Assembly (NCBI GenBank): GCA_024809215.1
Contig: JANUBW010000009.1
Span: 310,001-374,000 of the forward strand
Direction: 5' to 3'
Length of the DNA: 64,000 bases
From: Niastella sp. OAS944
GTDB lineage: Bacteria > Bacteroidota > Bacteroidia > Chitinophagales > Chitinophagaceae
A program made the translations under genes and the position numbers. The notes under the pieces were generated by a model. It searched no databases. It was not told the DNA's origin and saw only the letters and a program-made list of their open reading frames with translations. Of this stretch, positions 17,268 through 25,025 are shown in pieces. The stretch's first letter is position 1, and each line of letters opens with the position of its first letter.

Positions 17268-18548
17268 ATGAAAAGCCTTCTTTCTGTAGTATATTTGATT
17301 GTAGTGCTGATAAGTACTGTGAGGTCGCAATCGGTTAATGTTAGCACATCCAGCAATCCGCTGGTTAATCAGCTATGCCCCGAGTTTTCATTTGATACGC
17401 TTTTTAATTACAAAAAGGAAAAATTAGCCTTGTCTGAATTCAGGGGGAAGTTTGTTATAGTTGATTTTTGGGCAACATTTTGTTTGCCCTGTATTGCCGA
17501 CTTTCCCAAACTGGAAAATTTGCAAAAGCGGTTCGGCGATACTTTACAGCTATTATTAGTTGCCACTGATGGTTATCAAAAAACCAAACAGTTTTATGAA
17601 ACAAGGAATAAGGCTAATAATCCGATGGTATTGCCTTGTGCCATCAACAAAAGCATGGCCAGGTACTTTCAGGTAAAAGAGGTTTCTATGTATGTGTGGA
17701 TCGACGACCAGGGATATATAAAAGCAATTACCGATCAACGTCAGCTAACGGAACAGAATGTTGCCGATTTTATAGGCCATAAAAGAATGACGGTGCGTGA
17801 AAAAGAGAAAAGGGTAATGATAGATGCCGGTAAACCGCTTTTAATAGCTGCAAAAGAAATTGATAGCAGCAGTGTGATATATGGCTCGGTATTAACCAAA
17901 CATTTAAAAGGTGTAGGGGCTGGTTATAAATATGCAGGGTTAAAAGATAAGACCAGGATCTTTGCACACAATCATCCCATCACGGGATTATATATGCTTG
18001 CATTTGGCGATTCAACCGGGTCGGTTAAATATTCTCGGGTAGTTATTGAATCGGCCCATATGGATAAGTTTATACCCCCAAAAAGAGAAGATTTTGATAC
18101 ATGGAAACTGGACAATACCTATTGTTATGAACTAACCGTACCGGAGCAAAAGCAGAATGATATTTATAAGATAATGCGTGAAGACCTGAACCGCCTGTTT
18201 GGCTATAATGCATATCAGGAATATCGTACACAAAAATGCCTGATTTTAAAAGCAGAAAAGGGTTTTCGTTTTTTGAAAGATACCACAGTTACTCCCAAGG
18301 TAAGCTATAGTTCAGGTGGTATTACGGTCGTTAACTATCCTTTTTCAAAATTAACAGATATGATCATTCATTATAACCAGAATAAGATCATATTCGATGA
18401 AACCGGTTTAACCGGTAAGGTTGATATTACCATACAGGCTATAATGAATGATATTGATGCCATTAACAAAGAACTAAAAAAGTATGGATTAAGTCTGCAG
18501 TACGAAGACAGGCAGGTGCAAATGCTGGTAATTAAAGATCCCCTATAA
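17268..18548 (+). CDS. TlpA-type thioredoxin fused to a DUF3738-like domain
   Basis: 426 residues. Signal peptide (LLSVVYLIVVLISTVRSQ); AhpC/TSA-Redoxin domain of the TlpA group at about 30-165 (LCPEFSFDTLFNYKKEKLALSEFRGKFVIVDFWATFCLPC with the CLPC redox motif, later VSMYVWIDDQG as the cis-Pro region variant). The C-terminal 240 residues resemble DUF3738 (soil-associated TIGR03435 domain): paired strand motifs and the closing VNYPFSKLTDMII...TGLTGKVDITIQ pattern. Acts in the periplasm on disulfides, perhaps those of imported substrates or the receptor. It follows SusD by 99 bp and probably shares its transcript. Its 3' end overlaps the convergent gene at 18532 by 17 bp. Confidence 0.85.
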   Translation: MKSLLSVVYLIVVLISTVRSQSVNVSTSSNPLVNQLCPEFSFDTLFNYKKEKLALSEFRGKFVIVDFWATFCLPCIADFPKLENLQKRFGDTLQLLLVATDGYQKTKQFYETRNKANNPMVLPCAINKSMARYFQVKEVSMYVWIDDQGYIKAITDQRQLTEQNVADFIGHKRMTVREKEKRVMIDAGKPLLIAAKEIDSSSVIYGSVLTKHLKGVGAGYKYAGLKDKTRIFAHNHPITGLYMLAFGDSTGSVKYSRVVIESAHMDKFIPPKREDFDTWKLDNTYCYELTVPEQKQNDIYKIMREDLNRLFGYNAYQEYRTQKCLILKAEKGFRFLKDTTVTPKVSYSSGGITVVNYPFSKLTDMIIHYNQNKIIFDETGLTGKVDITIQAIMNDIDAINKELKKYGLSLQYEDRQVQMLVIKDPL

Positions 18549-19578
18549 ACCCAAGGTCATACAACACAACAGTTTTGCCGTAAAGCGCATACAGTTTTTG
18601 GTCAATAACCTGAAACTGGTGCGCTTTTTTCCCTTTATAAGCTGGTATGTAAAAGCTGCCTTTATAGTCACCGTTTTTAAGGCTGTAAATATCTATTACC
18701 GAGTTTTCAGTAAAATCCAACTCATATTCATTGTCGGCCTTTAACATCGATTGCAGTAACAATTTACCCGAATAAACGTAGCCGGCCAGGTTTACAAATT
18801 GAGGCGGTTGACTCATGGTAAGCGACCTTGCTACCTTAACCACCTTAACTTCGCGGTGGGTTATAGTATCTATAGTGCGGGCCCTAAGGGTTAAGTTTAA
18901 ATTTGTGTCCATGCAAATAAACCCGTTTTGATAATAATAGGAGTAACATGCCTGTTTGGTTGTAGTATCAAAATTCAGAATACCGTCGGTTTGAAAGCCG
19001 CCAATTATTTTATTATCGCTGAAGTGATCTTCGGCCACGCTGTCCGTTTTATTCAGATCGAACTTCGCAAAGCGGTGGCTTTGTGAAACCCGGTCCTTTA
19101 TCCTTACAATGAATTGGTTGGTGGCTATATTGGCGTCTTTGCTGTAATATTTCGGCATCGTATAATCATCAGTAGTTCCTTTTTCAAGATTGCAGACTAT
19201 TATTTTCGGAATATTGGGGTAGGAGAGATAGAGTTGGCTACCATTCAAATACATGCGAAAGCCTGATGAAAGTTTTGGATCAGGGGGGACCGATAATTTA
19301 ATTGTACTAAACGAATCGAGTTGGCTATTGGTACAAATGACCTCATAAGGACTTACTCCCTGAAAGTAAAGTTTCCCCTTTTGCATTCCGAGCAGCCATC
19401 CTACACGCACCGGAAATGACGTTGTCTTCAATACTTTTATTGAGGGGGAAAGCAGGCGTCTGCTGAAACCATTCTTTTTTTCGGTAGTATCTTTTGAAAG
19501 AAATGCCAGCATGCCAATAATGGCAAATGATGCAATAAATAAGCTGATCAAAACAAATACAGGCTTCCTGATTTTCAT
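18532..19578 (-). CDS. Membrane-anchored beta-propeller-like protein
   Basis: 348 residues. An N-terminal signal anchor (PVFVLISLFIASFAIIGMLAFL) precedes a domain made of repeated beta-meander units with strand endings such as GKLYFQG, SQLYLSYP, KIIVCNLEKG, GKLLLQS, SVIDIYSLKNGDYKGSFYIPAYKGKKAHQFQVIDQKLYALYGKTVVLYDL. This is the look of the six-bladed propeller lipoproteins (BF3164/DUF4221-type) of Bacteroidota, but no lipobox Cys is present. Last gene of a minus-strand set with a small Cys-rich peptide and a MauE-like protein. Confidence 0.7.
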   Translation of the reverse strand: MKIRKPVFVLISLFIASFAIIGMLAFLSKDTTEKKNGFSRRLLSPSIKVLKTTSFPVRVGWLLGMQKGKLYFQGVSPYEVICTNSQLDSFSTIKLSVPPDPKLSSGFRMYLNGSQLYLSYPNIPKIIVCNLEKGTTDDYTMPKYYSKDANIATNQFIVRIKDRVSQSHRFAKFDLNKTDSVAEDHFSDNKIIGGFQTDGILNFDTTTKQACYSYYYQNGFICMDTNLNLTLRARTIDTITHREVKVVKVARSLTMSQPPQFVNLAGYVYSGKLLLQSMLKADNEYELDFTENSVIDIYSLKNGDYKGSFYIPAYKGKKAHQFQVIDQKLYALYGKTVVLYDLGFIGDL

Positions 19579-19632
19579 ACTAAAGATTTTGATAGGCTAA
19601 CCACTAATAAATATTAGTGGTTAGCCGAAATA

Positions 19633-19830
19633 TTAAAGCGGAAATGGTTCATTCCATATCATGTCAGGCTCTTCGCAGCACTCTACGATCCAGTCATTAG
19701 GGCAGGCAATATGTTTGGGATCTATTTTGCTACAGGGGTCAACTTCTTTGCTATTCGCATTCGCAGTAGCTGTACCTGCAATGGCTACAATAAGCGCCAA
19801 GGCAGTTAGTGAAAATTTAATTTTTTTCAT
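19633..19830 (-). CDS. Small exported Cys-rich peptide (DUF6520-like)
   Basis: 65 residues from ATG 19830: a signal peptide (MKKIKFSLTALALIVAIAGTATANA) and a mature part of about 40 residues with four cysteines (DPCSKIDPK, IACPND, VECCEEPD) and an acidic, Trp-containing tail. Short exported proteins of this shape are common in Bacteroidota next to MauE-type genes; the DUF6520 label is a resemblance, not a proven match. Longer in-frame extension upstream is excluded because it overlaps the leader motif at 19866-19892. Likely a substrate of the neighbouring redox membrane protein. Function unknown. Confidence 0.75.
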   Translation of the reverse strand: MKKIKFSLTALALIVAIAGTATANANSKEVDPCSKIDPKHIACPNDWIVECCEEPDMIWNEPFPL

Positions 19831-19865
19831 AAATAGTTTTTTTTGAACTAAACCAAATAGATTAA

Positions 19866-19892
19866 TGCCTACTCTTTTATAAGGTTTTCGGC
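19866..19892 (-). promoter_or_regulatory. Shared leader motif, copy 1
   Basis: On the plus strand TGCCTACTCTT, six variable bases, then GTTTTCGGC. The same motif recurs at 23498-23521. Each copy lies 26-36 nt upstream of the start codon of a minus-strand exported-protein gene beginning MKK. Confidence 0.55.
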
Positions 19893-19902
19893 ACACCCTT
19901 AC

Positions 19903-20409
19903 TTACGCGTAAATATCTTTAGTTGTTTGTTTCATCGCCTTCAATAAAACACCCGCCCCTGCAATACCTATAAAGAATGCATTAAATACAATATGCTCAT
20001 TCCAACTCAGGTTTTGCAACACTCCACCACACGAACAGGGTATATGATAACTGAAGTTCAACATAATTATAAGGTACGCAGTAAACAGGCTCATCATAAA
20101 AAAAGAGGCATACAGCCCAATGAGCTTTGTTCTTTTAAAAACAAGTAACAGGGAAATCAATATTTCAACGGCTGGGAGGCCCCAGGCTATTAGCTTCGCA
20201 TATGAAGTTATAAAAGGTGATTTGCTTAGCTGAACAGTAAATGTATTATAGCTCGATAGCTTGCTTAGGGCGGTGTATATAAACAGAATGATAAGCAGGG
20301 AGCATATGATCTCAATAAAGGTATTCCTTTTTACCCAGGAAAATGAGATCAGGTTATGCAAAAAGGTGCCTTGTGAAAGGTGGCTGCCTGGTAACAGTTC
20401 CTTTTTCAT
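19903..20409 (-). CDS. MauE/DoxX-like redox-associated membrane protein
   Basis: 168 residues with four or five transmembrane segments (IEIICSLLIILFIYTAL, LIAWGLPAVEILISLLLVF, LIGLYASFFMMSLFTAYLIIML, HIVFNAFFIGIAGAGVLL). The motif HIPCSCGGVLQNLSWNEHIVFN, with CxCGG between helices, is the signature of Bacteroidota MauE-like proteins. MauE takes part in disulfide formation of methylamine dehydrogenase; here the Cys pair could pass oxidising or reducing equivalents to exported Cys peptides such as the neighbour at 19633-19830. The 5' region carries a possible AraC-regulated promoter. Confidence 0.82.
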   Translation of the reverse strand: MKKELLPGSHLSQGTFLHNLISFSWVKRNTFIEIICSLLIILFIYTALSKLSSYNTFTVQLSKSPFITSYAKLIAWGLPAVEILISLLLVFKRTKLIGLYASFFMMSLFTAYLIIMLNFSYHIPCSCGGVLQNLSWNEHIVFNAFFIGIAGAGVLLKAMKQTTKDIYA

Positions 20410-20523
20410 AAAATAAGGTTTAGTACAAGGCCTGAAAGGGCCTTATATCATTCATTCAATTAATAAATAGTTAGTAGTATGTATTTCCTTTCCTGAGGTT
20501 TATAACAATGTGGAAGAGTAGAA

Positions 20524-20555
20524 CAAAGCAAGATTTGCTATCGTAACAGTTGCAA
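20524..20555 (-). promoter_or_regulatory. Candidate promoter of the MauE operon
   Basis: On the minus strand TTG (20553-20555), 21 nt, TTGCTTTG (20524-20531), close to TAnnTTTG. It sits 115 nt before the MauE start and 17 bp downstream of the 21 bp-phased direct repeat. Confidence 0.3.
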
Positions 20556-20571
20556 GTTAGCTAATGAAAAT

Positions 20572-20606
20572 TGGCGAATCCGGTTAATTTCATGGCGAAT
20601 CCGGTT
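20572..20606. promoter_or_regulatory. Phased direct repeat, probable AraC-type operator
   Basis: TGGCGAATCCGGTT occurs twice (20572-20585 and 20593-20606), identical over 14 bp and offset by exactly 21 bp, two helical turns. This is the geometry of AraC-family operators. It lies between the AraC gene and the MauE operon it would control. Confidence 0.55.
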
Positions 20607-20615
20607 TTTTATTGG

Positions 20616-20978
20616 TTACAACATAAAGGAAAGAGAGCTCTTGGGTGTATTTTTCCTTCGCCATTCCTGTGGGGCCATGCCTGTTGATCTTTTAAATTGT
20701 TTCATCAGGTTACTTACATCATAACCTAATTTAATAGCTATTGCTTTTACCGGTTCATCACTGGCCTCTAGCAACTCTTTGGCCTTGCTTATGCGAACAT
20801 GGGTAAGGTATTCATAAATGGTTTTGTTGTTTACCAGCTTAAAGCCCTTGCGTAGTTTGCTTTCATTGGTGTTTACCCGGCTGGCCAAATATGCATGGGT
20901 GTTATTGTTCCTATATTCAGTTTCTAAAATACATTTAACCTGGGCAATTTTGTGCAAGTCGTCATTTGAGAGCTTCAT
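20616..20978 (-). CDS. AraC-family transcriptional regulator, DNA-binding domain only
   Basis: 120 residues from the ATG at 20978 (an in-frame start 14 codons upstream is less likely). Almost the whole protein is the double HTH of AraC: LHKIAQVKCILETEYRNNNTHAYLASRVNTNESKLRKGFKLVNNKTIYEYLTHVRISKAKELL (first HTH) and VKAIAIKLGYDVSNLMKQFKRSTGMAPQEWRRK (second HTH with the family signature). There is no sensor domain, so it is either constitutive or an accessory activator. It ends 10 bp before the phased repeat at 20572-20606 and precedes the MauE operon on the same strand. Confidence 0.9.
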   Translation of the reverse strand: MKLSNDDLHKIAQVKCILETEYRNNNTHAYLASRVNTNESKLRKGFKLVNNKTIYEYLTHVRISKAKELLEASDEPVKAIAIKLGYDVSNLMKQFKRSTGMAPQEWRRKNTPKSSLSFML

Positions 20979-21172
20979 AGTAAGTATTTTAAGGTAAAGT
21001 TTAATTAGGTTATGTAACATTGAAGTGATTTAAATAGGGGGAGGGCTGTTGTAGTATACAACAGCAAATGTAATAGCTTTTAATACTATAAATTATATTT
21101 TAAATTTGCGTATATAAGTGTGGCAATTACGGATGGCAGTTAGGTGCAGGAAAACTTACAGGTGTAAGTAAT

Positions 21173-21772
21173 TTAATCCCGTACACAACGAACAGCAAGT
21201 CCATAACCAGCTTCATAACTATTACGTTGTACATCGGCAAGCGAGCTAAACAGGCGTGGGCTCCAATCAAATATTTCAAAGCTTTTGGTAGCGCCCCACC
21301 AATAACCGTTAAAACCTCTTGTATGATAGGTGCCGCCTGTATAAAAGCGATAACCACCCAGACCATTCGCTTTTAATTTATTGGCATTCGATGGTTCTTT
21401 TTCAAGTTCAGCTATAAGGGTTTTTATTTCTTCATCGGTGGCTATATGCCAGCCTTCTGGGGCTATATTGCGATTGTCGTTTATGGCGTACCAGTTGTAC
21501 AACAACCCATAAATTGCAGTTTGTGTAGTATCGTTATTATAATAACAATAACCGCCCGCTAAGTTTTTACTCCAGGCGGTTGAATCGGTAACCAGTGGAA
21601 TGACTTCGCCGTTGCGATATCTGGTTACGCGTAAGTTGGCAGCCATCCAAATTTTGTTGCCAATGGTAACAGTGGAATATATATTGCCGTCAATATCTGT
21701 TACCTGGGTTGTTGGCTTATTGTATGTACAGCCAGCGAATAAAATAATGATGACGATTATATATTGATTCAT
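21173..21772 (-). CDS. FISUMP-domain lipoprotein
   Basis: 199 residues. Lipobox IILFAGC, then a Fibrobacter succinogenes major paralogous domain (TIGR02145/PF09603): VTDIDGNIYSTVTIGNKIWMAANLRVTRYRNGEVIP, GGYCYYNNDTTQTAIYGLLYNWYAI, APEGWHIATDEE, and the closing GFNGYWWGATKS...AGYGLAVRCVRD. The domain is common in Bacteroidota and Fibrobacteres surface lipoproteins; its role is not known. It overlaps the stop of the upstream lipoprotein gene by 4 bp (ATGA), so the two are co-translated. Confidence 0.88.
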   Translation of the reverse strand: MNQYIIVIIILFAGCTYNKPTTQVTDIDGNIYSTVTIGNKIWMAANLRVTRYRNGEVIPLVTDSTAWSKNLAGGYCYYNNDTTQTAIYGLLYNWYAINDNRNIAPEGWHIATDEEIKTLIAELEKEPSNANKLKANGLGGYRFYTGGTYHTRGFNGYWWGATKSFEIFDWSPRLFSSLADVQRNSYEAGYGLAVRCVRD

Positions 21773-22329
21773 TTCATGTAAAAGGTTTGAATGCCCTCGT
21801 TTTCCCAGTAATAGATGCGGGTTTGCGATTCCAGTTCCATTAAGGCAAATCCATTCGATTTAAGTATCAGTGATTGTATCTGCGGTTGTACTATATCTAT
21901 TTGCGCCGGTGAGGCAACGGCAATGCCCATTGACAGATCGTGTTCTTTTTTATTGAGCACATTGTTGCTGTCTATAGCTATGGTATAGTTGTATGTTGTG
22001 CTGGTTTCTCCGGTACATATGACCAGCCTAAGCTGTGCCCCTTTTTTTAGCCATATGGCATAATCTGCCAGCTGATCATCATTGATATCGGTACGTGCCC
22101 AACAGGGGTTATAGCTGCTGTCGTAAAACGACCACCAGGTTTTGCTGTAGTCGCTTTTTTCAACTGGTTGCCATTGCGGAAATGTATCGCGCAGGCTGTT
22201 CACTATTTCCTTCGGTAAAACAGTAGGGTAGTGGAGTGCAGAGGGAATATCATTTAATATGTGTGATTCAGGCGCTTGTTCCTTACAGGCCAACAGTAAA
22301 CAGATGGCCACATATTTCCATTGCACCAT
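21769..22329 (-). CDS. Lipoprotein of unknown function, partner of the FISUMP gene
   Basis: 186 residues from ATG 22329 (lipobox ICLLLAC). The mature part has an amphipathic beta pattern (KTWWSFYDSSYNPCWARTDINDDQLADYAIWLKKGAQLRLVICTGE), with DINDDQLADYAIW resembling the D-x-N-x-D calcium loop of VCBS/FG-GAP-like 'predicted periplasmic' proteins that report values of gene-like records. No clear family. Translationally coupled to the FISUMP lipoprotein (ATGA overlap). A GTG start at 22359 would lie inside the hairpin at 22352-22384 and is rejected. Confidence 0.75.
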   Translation of the reverse strand: MVQWKYVAICLLLACKEQAPESHILNDIPSALHYPTVLPKEIVNSLRDTFPQWQPVEKSDYSKTWWSFYDSSYNPCWARTDINDDQLADYAIWLKKGAQLRLVICTGETSTTYNYTIAIDSNNVLNKKEHDLSMGIAVASPAQIDIVQPQIQSLILKSNGFALMELESQTRIYYWENEGIQTFYMK

Positions 22330-22351
22330 ATACGTTTTAATTTTATAAAGG

Positions 22352-22384
22352 AACCACACAGGGGTTATTTACGCCTGTGTGGTT
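22352..22384 (-). terminator. Long hairpin after the beta-helix lipoprotein gene
   Basis: AACCACACAGG (22352-22362) pairs perfectly with CCTGTGTGGTT (22374-22384), 11 bp with an 11-nt loop. It follows the stop of the gene at 22398-23471. The U-run on the minus strand is weak, so it may be an intrinsic terminator or a 3'-end stabiliser. Confidence 0.55.
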
Positions 22385-22397
22385 TAATAAATGAATG

Positions 22398-23471
22398 TTA
22401 CCATGAGCCATTGGCTGCAGTATACACCTGGCCATTTACTGCTGTTCGGCAGTTCGATGTTCTAACGTGTTGCACGTTGGGATGACCGTTTGATACAGTG
22501 CCTGCATTTACCCGGGTGTTCGATGCATCTTCCAGGAAAATGCCATGGCTGGTGCTGTTGGCAATATCTACCGTGCTTACCGTAGTACCATTGCTGCCGG
22601 TAACACTAAAGAAGCCACGGCCGCTATTGCGTGAGTATACTTTTGCACAGGTAACATTAGGGCCGTTGCTGTTGGCCACGCGGAAGGTTGCATAGCCACC
22701 GCCATTGTTGTTGTAGCTTCCTGTTACAGTGCCTACCGTGCCGTTCTTTGACTGGTTAAGCAATACGGCGCAACCACCGGTATTATTACAGGTTACACTG
22801 CCAATGTTAAAACCATCTAACCCATAGGTTTCAATGGCATGCGTACCCGAACCGGTAATGTTAATGGTGCCGTTAATGGTCAGGTTGCTGGTAGCGGCAG
22901 TACTGTGATCAACGCGTATGCCCAAACCGTTCGTAAGTGCCATGGTTATATTGCTAAGGACCATATTGCTGCATCCCTTGAACCATATACCATAACGTGG
23001 GTTACCGGTTACTCGCAGGTTCCTTACTTCTATTTGCGTTTTTCTATCGCCTTGTACCGGAACGATCAACAGGTCATTGCTGTTGCAGTTGAAGGTAGTG
23101 CCAACAAAATCGAGGATGGTGTAGCTGGGAATATTAACGGCTTTTATGGCGCCGCCTGAATTACCCGAGCTGCCTGAGTTTTTGATGGTGATCGTTTCTT
23201 TGGAAGTGCGGCCGGCCGTGAGGTTGTTACAGGCTGCCTGTATGGCTGCAATGTAATCGGTACCGGTGTACTTTGTAACCCCATTGATCCTGGCCGTCCA
23301 GGTGCCGCTGGTTACAAATACTTCCCCTGAAGCTTCTGTGGTGGCTGATCTTTCTGTTTCCTGATCCTGTACTGGTGTTTGTTCAACTTGTTTTTTACAA
23401 CCGGCTGCAGTAAATGCGGCTGCGGTTGCAATGCATACAAGCAATGCAAGCGTTAGTCTGTTTTTTTTCAT
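22398..23471 (-). CDS. Right-handed parallel beta-helix lipoprotein
   Basis: 357 residues from ATG 23471: signal peptide with lipobox (FTAAGC), a charged linker, then a repeated-coil domain with about 22-residue rungs: IEVRNLRVTGNPRYGIWFKGCSNMVLSNITMALTNGLGIRVDHSTAATSNLTINGTINITGSGTHAIETYGLDGFNIGSVTCNNTGGCAVLLNQSKNGTVGTVTGSYNNNGGGYATF. This is the pectate-lyase-like beta-helix (Beta_helix/NosD type). Catalytic residues of a polysaccharide lyase cannot be assigned, so it may bind or cut a surface polysaccharide. A leader motif shared with the gene at 19633 lies at 23498-23521. Confidence 0.8.
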   Translation of the reverse strand: MKKNRLTLALLVCIATAAAFTAAGCKKQVEQTPVQDQETERSATTEASGEVFVTSGTWTARINGVTKYTGTDYIAAIQAACNNLTAGRTSKETITIKNSGSSGNSGGAIKAVNIPSYTILDFVGTTFNCNSNDLLIVPVQGDRKTQIEVRNLRVTGNPRYGIWFKGCSNMVLSNITMALTNGLGIRVDHSTAATSNLTINGTINITGSGTHAIETYGLDGFNIGSVTCNNTGGCAVLLNQSKNGTVGTVTGSYNNNGGGYATFRVANSNGPNVTCAKVYSRNSGRGFFSVTGSNGTTVSTVDIANSTSHGIFLEDASNTRVNAGTVSNGHPNVQHVRTSNCRTAVNGQVYTAANGSW

Positions 23472-23497
23472 AAAAAAGCAAGCGTTTAGTAGATGGG

Positions 23498-23521
23498 TGC
23501 CTACTCTTAAAGATTTTCGGC
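23498..23521 (-). promoter_or_regulatory. Shared leader motif, copy 2
   Basis: Plus-strand TGCCTACTCTT, AAAGA, then TTTTCGGC; matches copy 1 at 19866-19892 except for a 3-nt spacer difference and one base. It lies 26 nt upstream of the beta-helix lipoprotein start. Confidence 0.55.
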
Positions 23522-23703
23522 TTCTCTGGTGGATACTATTTGCAAATATTTTCCAGTAAACTAAATGTAAGTTATTGATCAGGTACAACCCAACCTGCTC
23601 TATCCTGTTAGTAATGCCAACTACAATCGGGTGTGCATGTGGTATAGGCACATACGTATTACAAGTGGGAACAATTTTAATTGTCTATAAATGTCAAAAG
23701 AAC

Positions 23704-23735
23704 AAAAAAAGCCCCGGCAGCATTGTCGGGGCTTT
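23704..23735 (-). terminator. Rho-independent terminator of the SH3-like gene
   Basis: AAAGCCCCG (23708-23716) pairs with CGGGGCTTT (23727-23735); on the minus strand the stem is followed by a T-run (TTTTTTTG). It lies 18 bp after the stop of the gene at 23754-24647. Confidence 0.85.
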
Positions 23736-23753
23736 GCAATATGGTAGAATGTA

Positions 23754-24647
23754 TTATTTATTAGCGGGGCCCGAGATCTTTTCACTAACGCCATCCCAGG
23801 TATAGATAATGCTTTTTTTATCGGTTACCTTATAAATTTGATTGCCGTTCTTATCTTCTTTTTCAGTGGCTTCCTCATTCACCATTTTCCAAATGACCAT
23901 GTCTGGTTTGCCGTCTTTTTCATTGGGGAAAATAAACGACTCAGTATGTGCAAATGCACCGGCATCAGAAACGTTTTCTTTTATGGGAAAACGTACCAGC
24001 TGTTCACTTTTTGTAAAGGCAAAATAGTTGTGGTACGAAGAAATGCCGCAGGCCTCACCGCTAAATGTAATGTTGATCATGTTTTGTACATTGCTAAGTC
24101 CCATACCGCTCATGACCTTGCCATAACAGAAATTGGCGCTTTCATCGTCGTAGGTAATAAAGGTTGTTTTGGCCAGTATGGCGCCTTGTTTTACCACTTT
24201 TATTTTTACCAGAAAGCGTTTGGTGGTATCCTTATATTTTCCGGTGCCGCTAATACTGTCGGCCCGCCGTTCTATTCCAACCACAAATTTTACATCGCCG
24301 CGGCGCAGCGGATCGCAACTGATAAGGCCCTGCCAAACGTAGCCATTTCTCACTTCACCATTCTTTGTGTACCTGATCTTCAACCAGGGGCCTTTGAGCC
24401 CGCGGATGGTGAGGGCATTGGGCATAACACCGGTAACGGTAATGTTATCGCCTGCAAACAGGGTATCGGCAGGGGCCTGTTTGGTATCGGGCGAAACCCG
24501 TACCAGGGCAGTGTCGGCAAATATATACCGGTCGGCTGTATCACTATTATGAATGTTCCAGCTGCGCATATCAGGAAAGTAGGGCTCGTCCTGCGCAAAT
24601 ACAAACTCACCAAGGCCAAGGAACAGGAATAATATAAGGGTTTTCAT
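23754..24647 (-). CDS. Exported SH3-domain-like protein, function unknown
   Basis: 297 residues from ATG 24647. Signal peptide (MKTLILFLFLGLGEFVFAQ). Residues about 40-115 form a bacterial SH3-like segment (ALVRVSPDTKQAPADTLFAGDNITVTGVMPNALTIRGLKGPWLKIRYTKNGEVRNGYVWQGLIS), often a cell-wall or ligand-binding module. The remainder (KFVVGIERRADSI... to SEKISGPANK) is a beta-rich domain with two Cys, no family recognised. It stands alone between a terminator and a long intergenic region. Confidence 0.75.
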   Translation of the reverse strand: MKTLILFLFLGLGEFVFAQDEPYFPDMRSWNIHNSDTADRYIFADTALVRVSPDTKQAPADTLFAGDNITVTGVMPNALTIRGLKGPWLKIRYTKNGEVRNGYVWQGLISCDPLRRGDVKFVVGIERRADSISGTGKYKDTTKRFLVKIKVVKQGAILAKTTFITYDDESANFCYGKVMSGMGLSNVQNMINITFSGEACGISSYHNYFAFTKSEQLVRFPIKENVSDAGAFAHTESFIFPNEKDGKPDMVIWKMVNEEATEKEDKNGNQIYKVTDKKSIIYTWDGVSEKISGPANK

Positions 24648-24768
24648 GACCGCAAACATAATATATCAATCTGTTATATCATAATGGCGGCTGATATGTT
24701 TGGGGTCTCGAAGTACTTTTCTTATGGTTTACTTAACCTTAAATAGGTATCAAAAGCGTATTAAAAAA

Positions 24769-24840
24769 GTACCATGTCCGTTTAAACCACGTACTTGGTA
24801 CGTAGATGGTACGGACTTGGTACGGACTTGGTACGGAGAT
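24769..24840. repeat. Word-repeat element with four 11 bp tandem units
   Basis: Units GGTACGTAGAT, GGTACGGACTT, GGTACGGACTT and GGTACGGAGAT run without gaps from 24797 to 24840. An inverted near-copy (GTACCATGTCCG) precedes them at 24769-24780. The 11 bp period is close to one helical turn. Confidence 0.75.
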
Positions 24841-24987
24841 AATAGTAATCAGGTATTATTGAGGTATTACCAGGTTAAGAATCCGGCCGAACTGTTTTGT
24901 TCTTTGTGTGCTACCGGCAATCAGGTTATATGTCATATTATTACAAATGGATATGTTTTGTTTTTAGTGCTTTTCCACCTCTTTTGT

Positions 24988-25025
24988 ACCGGCTGCTGCC
25001 GGTGCCTGTGCTTTCTGTATCTTTG
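24988..25025 (+). promoter_or_regulatory. Promoter candidate with palindrome, gene at 25065
   Basis: TATCTTTG at 25018-25025 matches TAnnTTTG exactly. The -33 position, 19 nt upstream, falls in GCTG inside ACCGGC-TGCT-GCCGGT (24988-25003), a perfect dyad with 6-bp arms. A protein bound there would cover the -33 region. Confidence 0.45.

Noticed and set aside
23754-24659. A 264-codon plus-strand frame opposite the SH3-like gene
   Set aside because: It is antisense to a gene with a signal peptide and a terminator; its translation has no family features.
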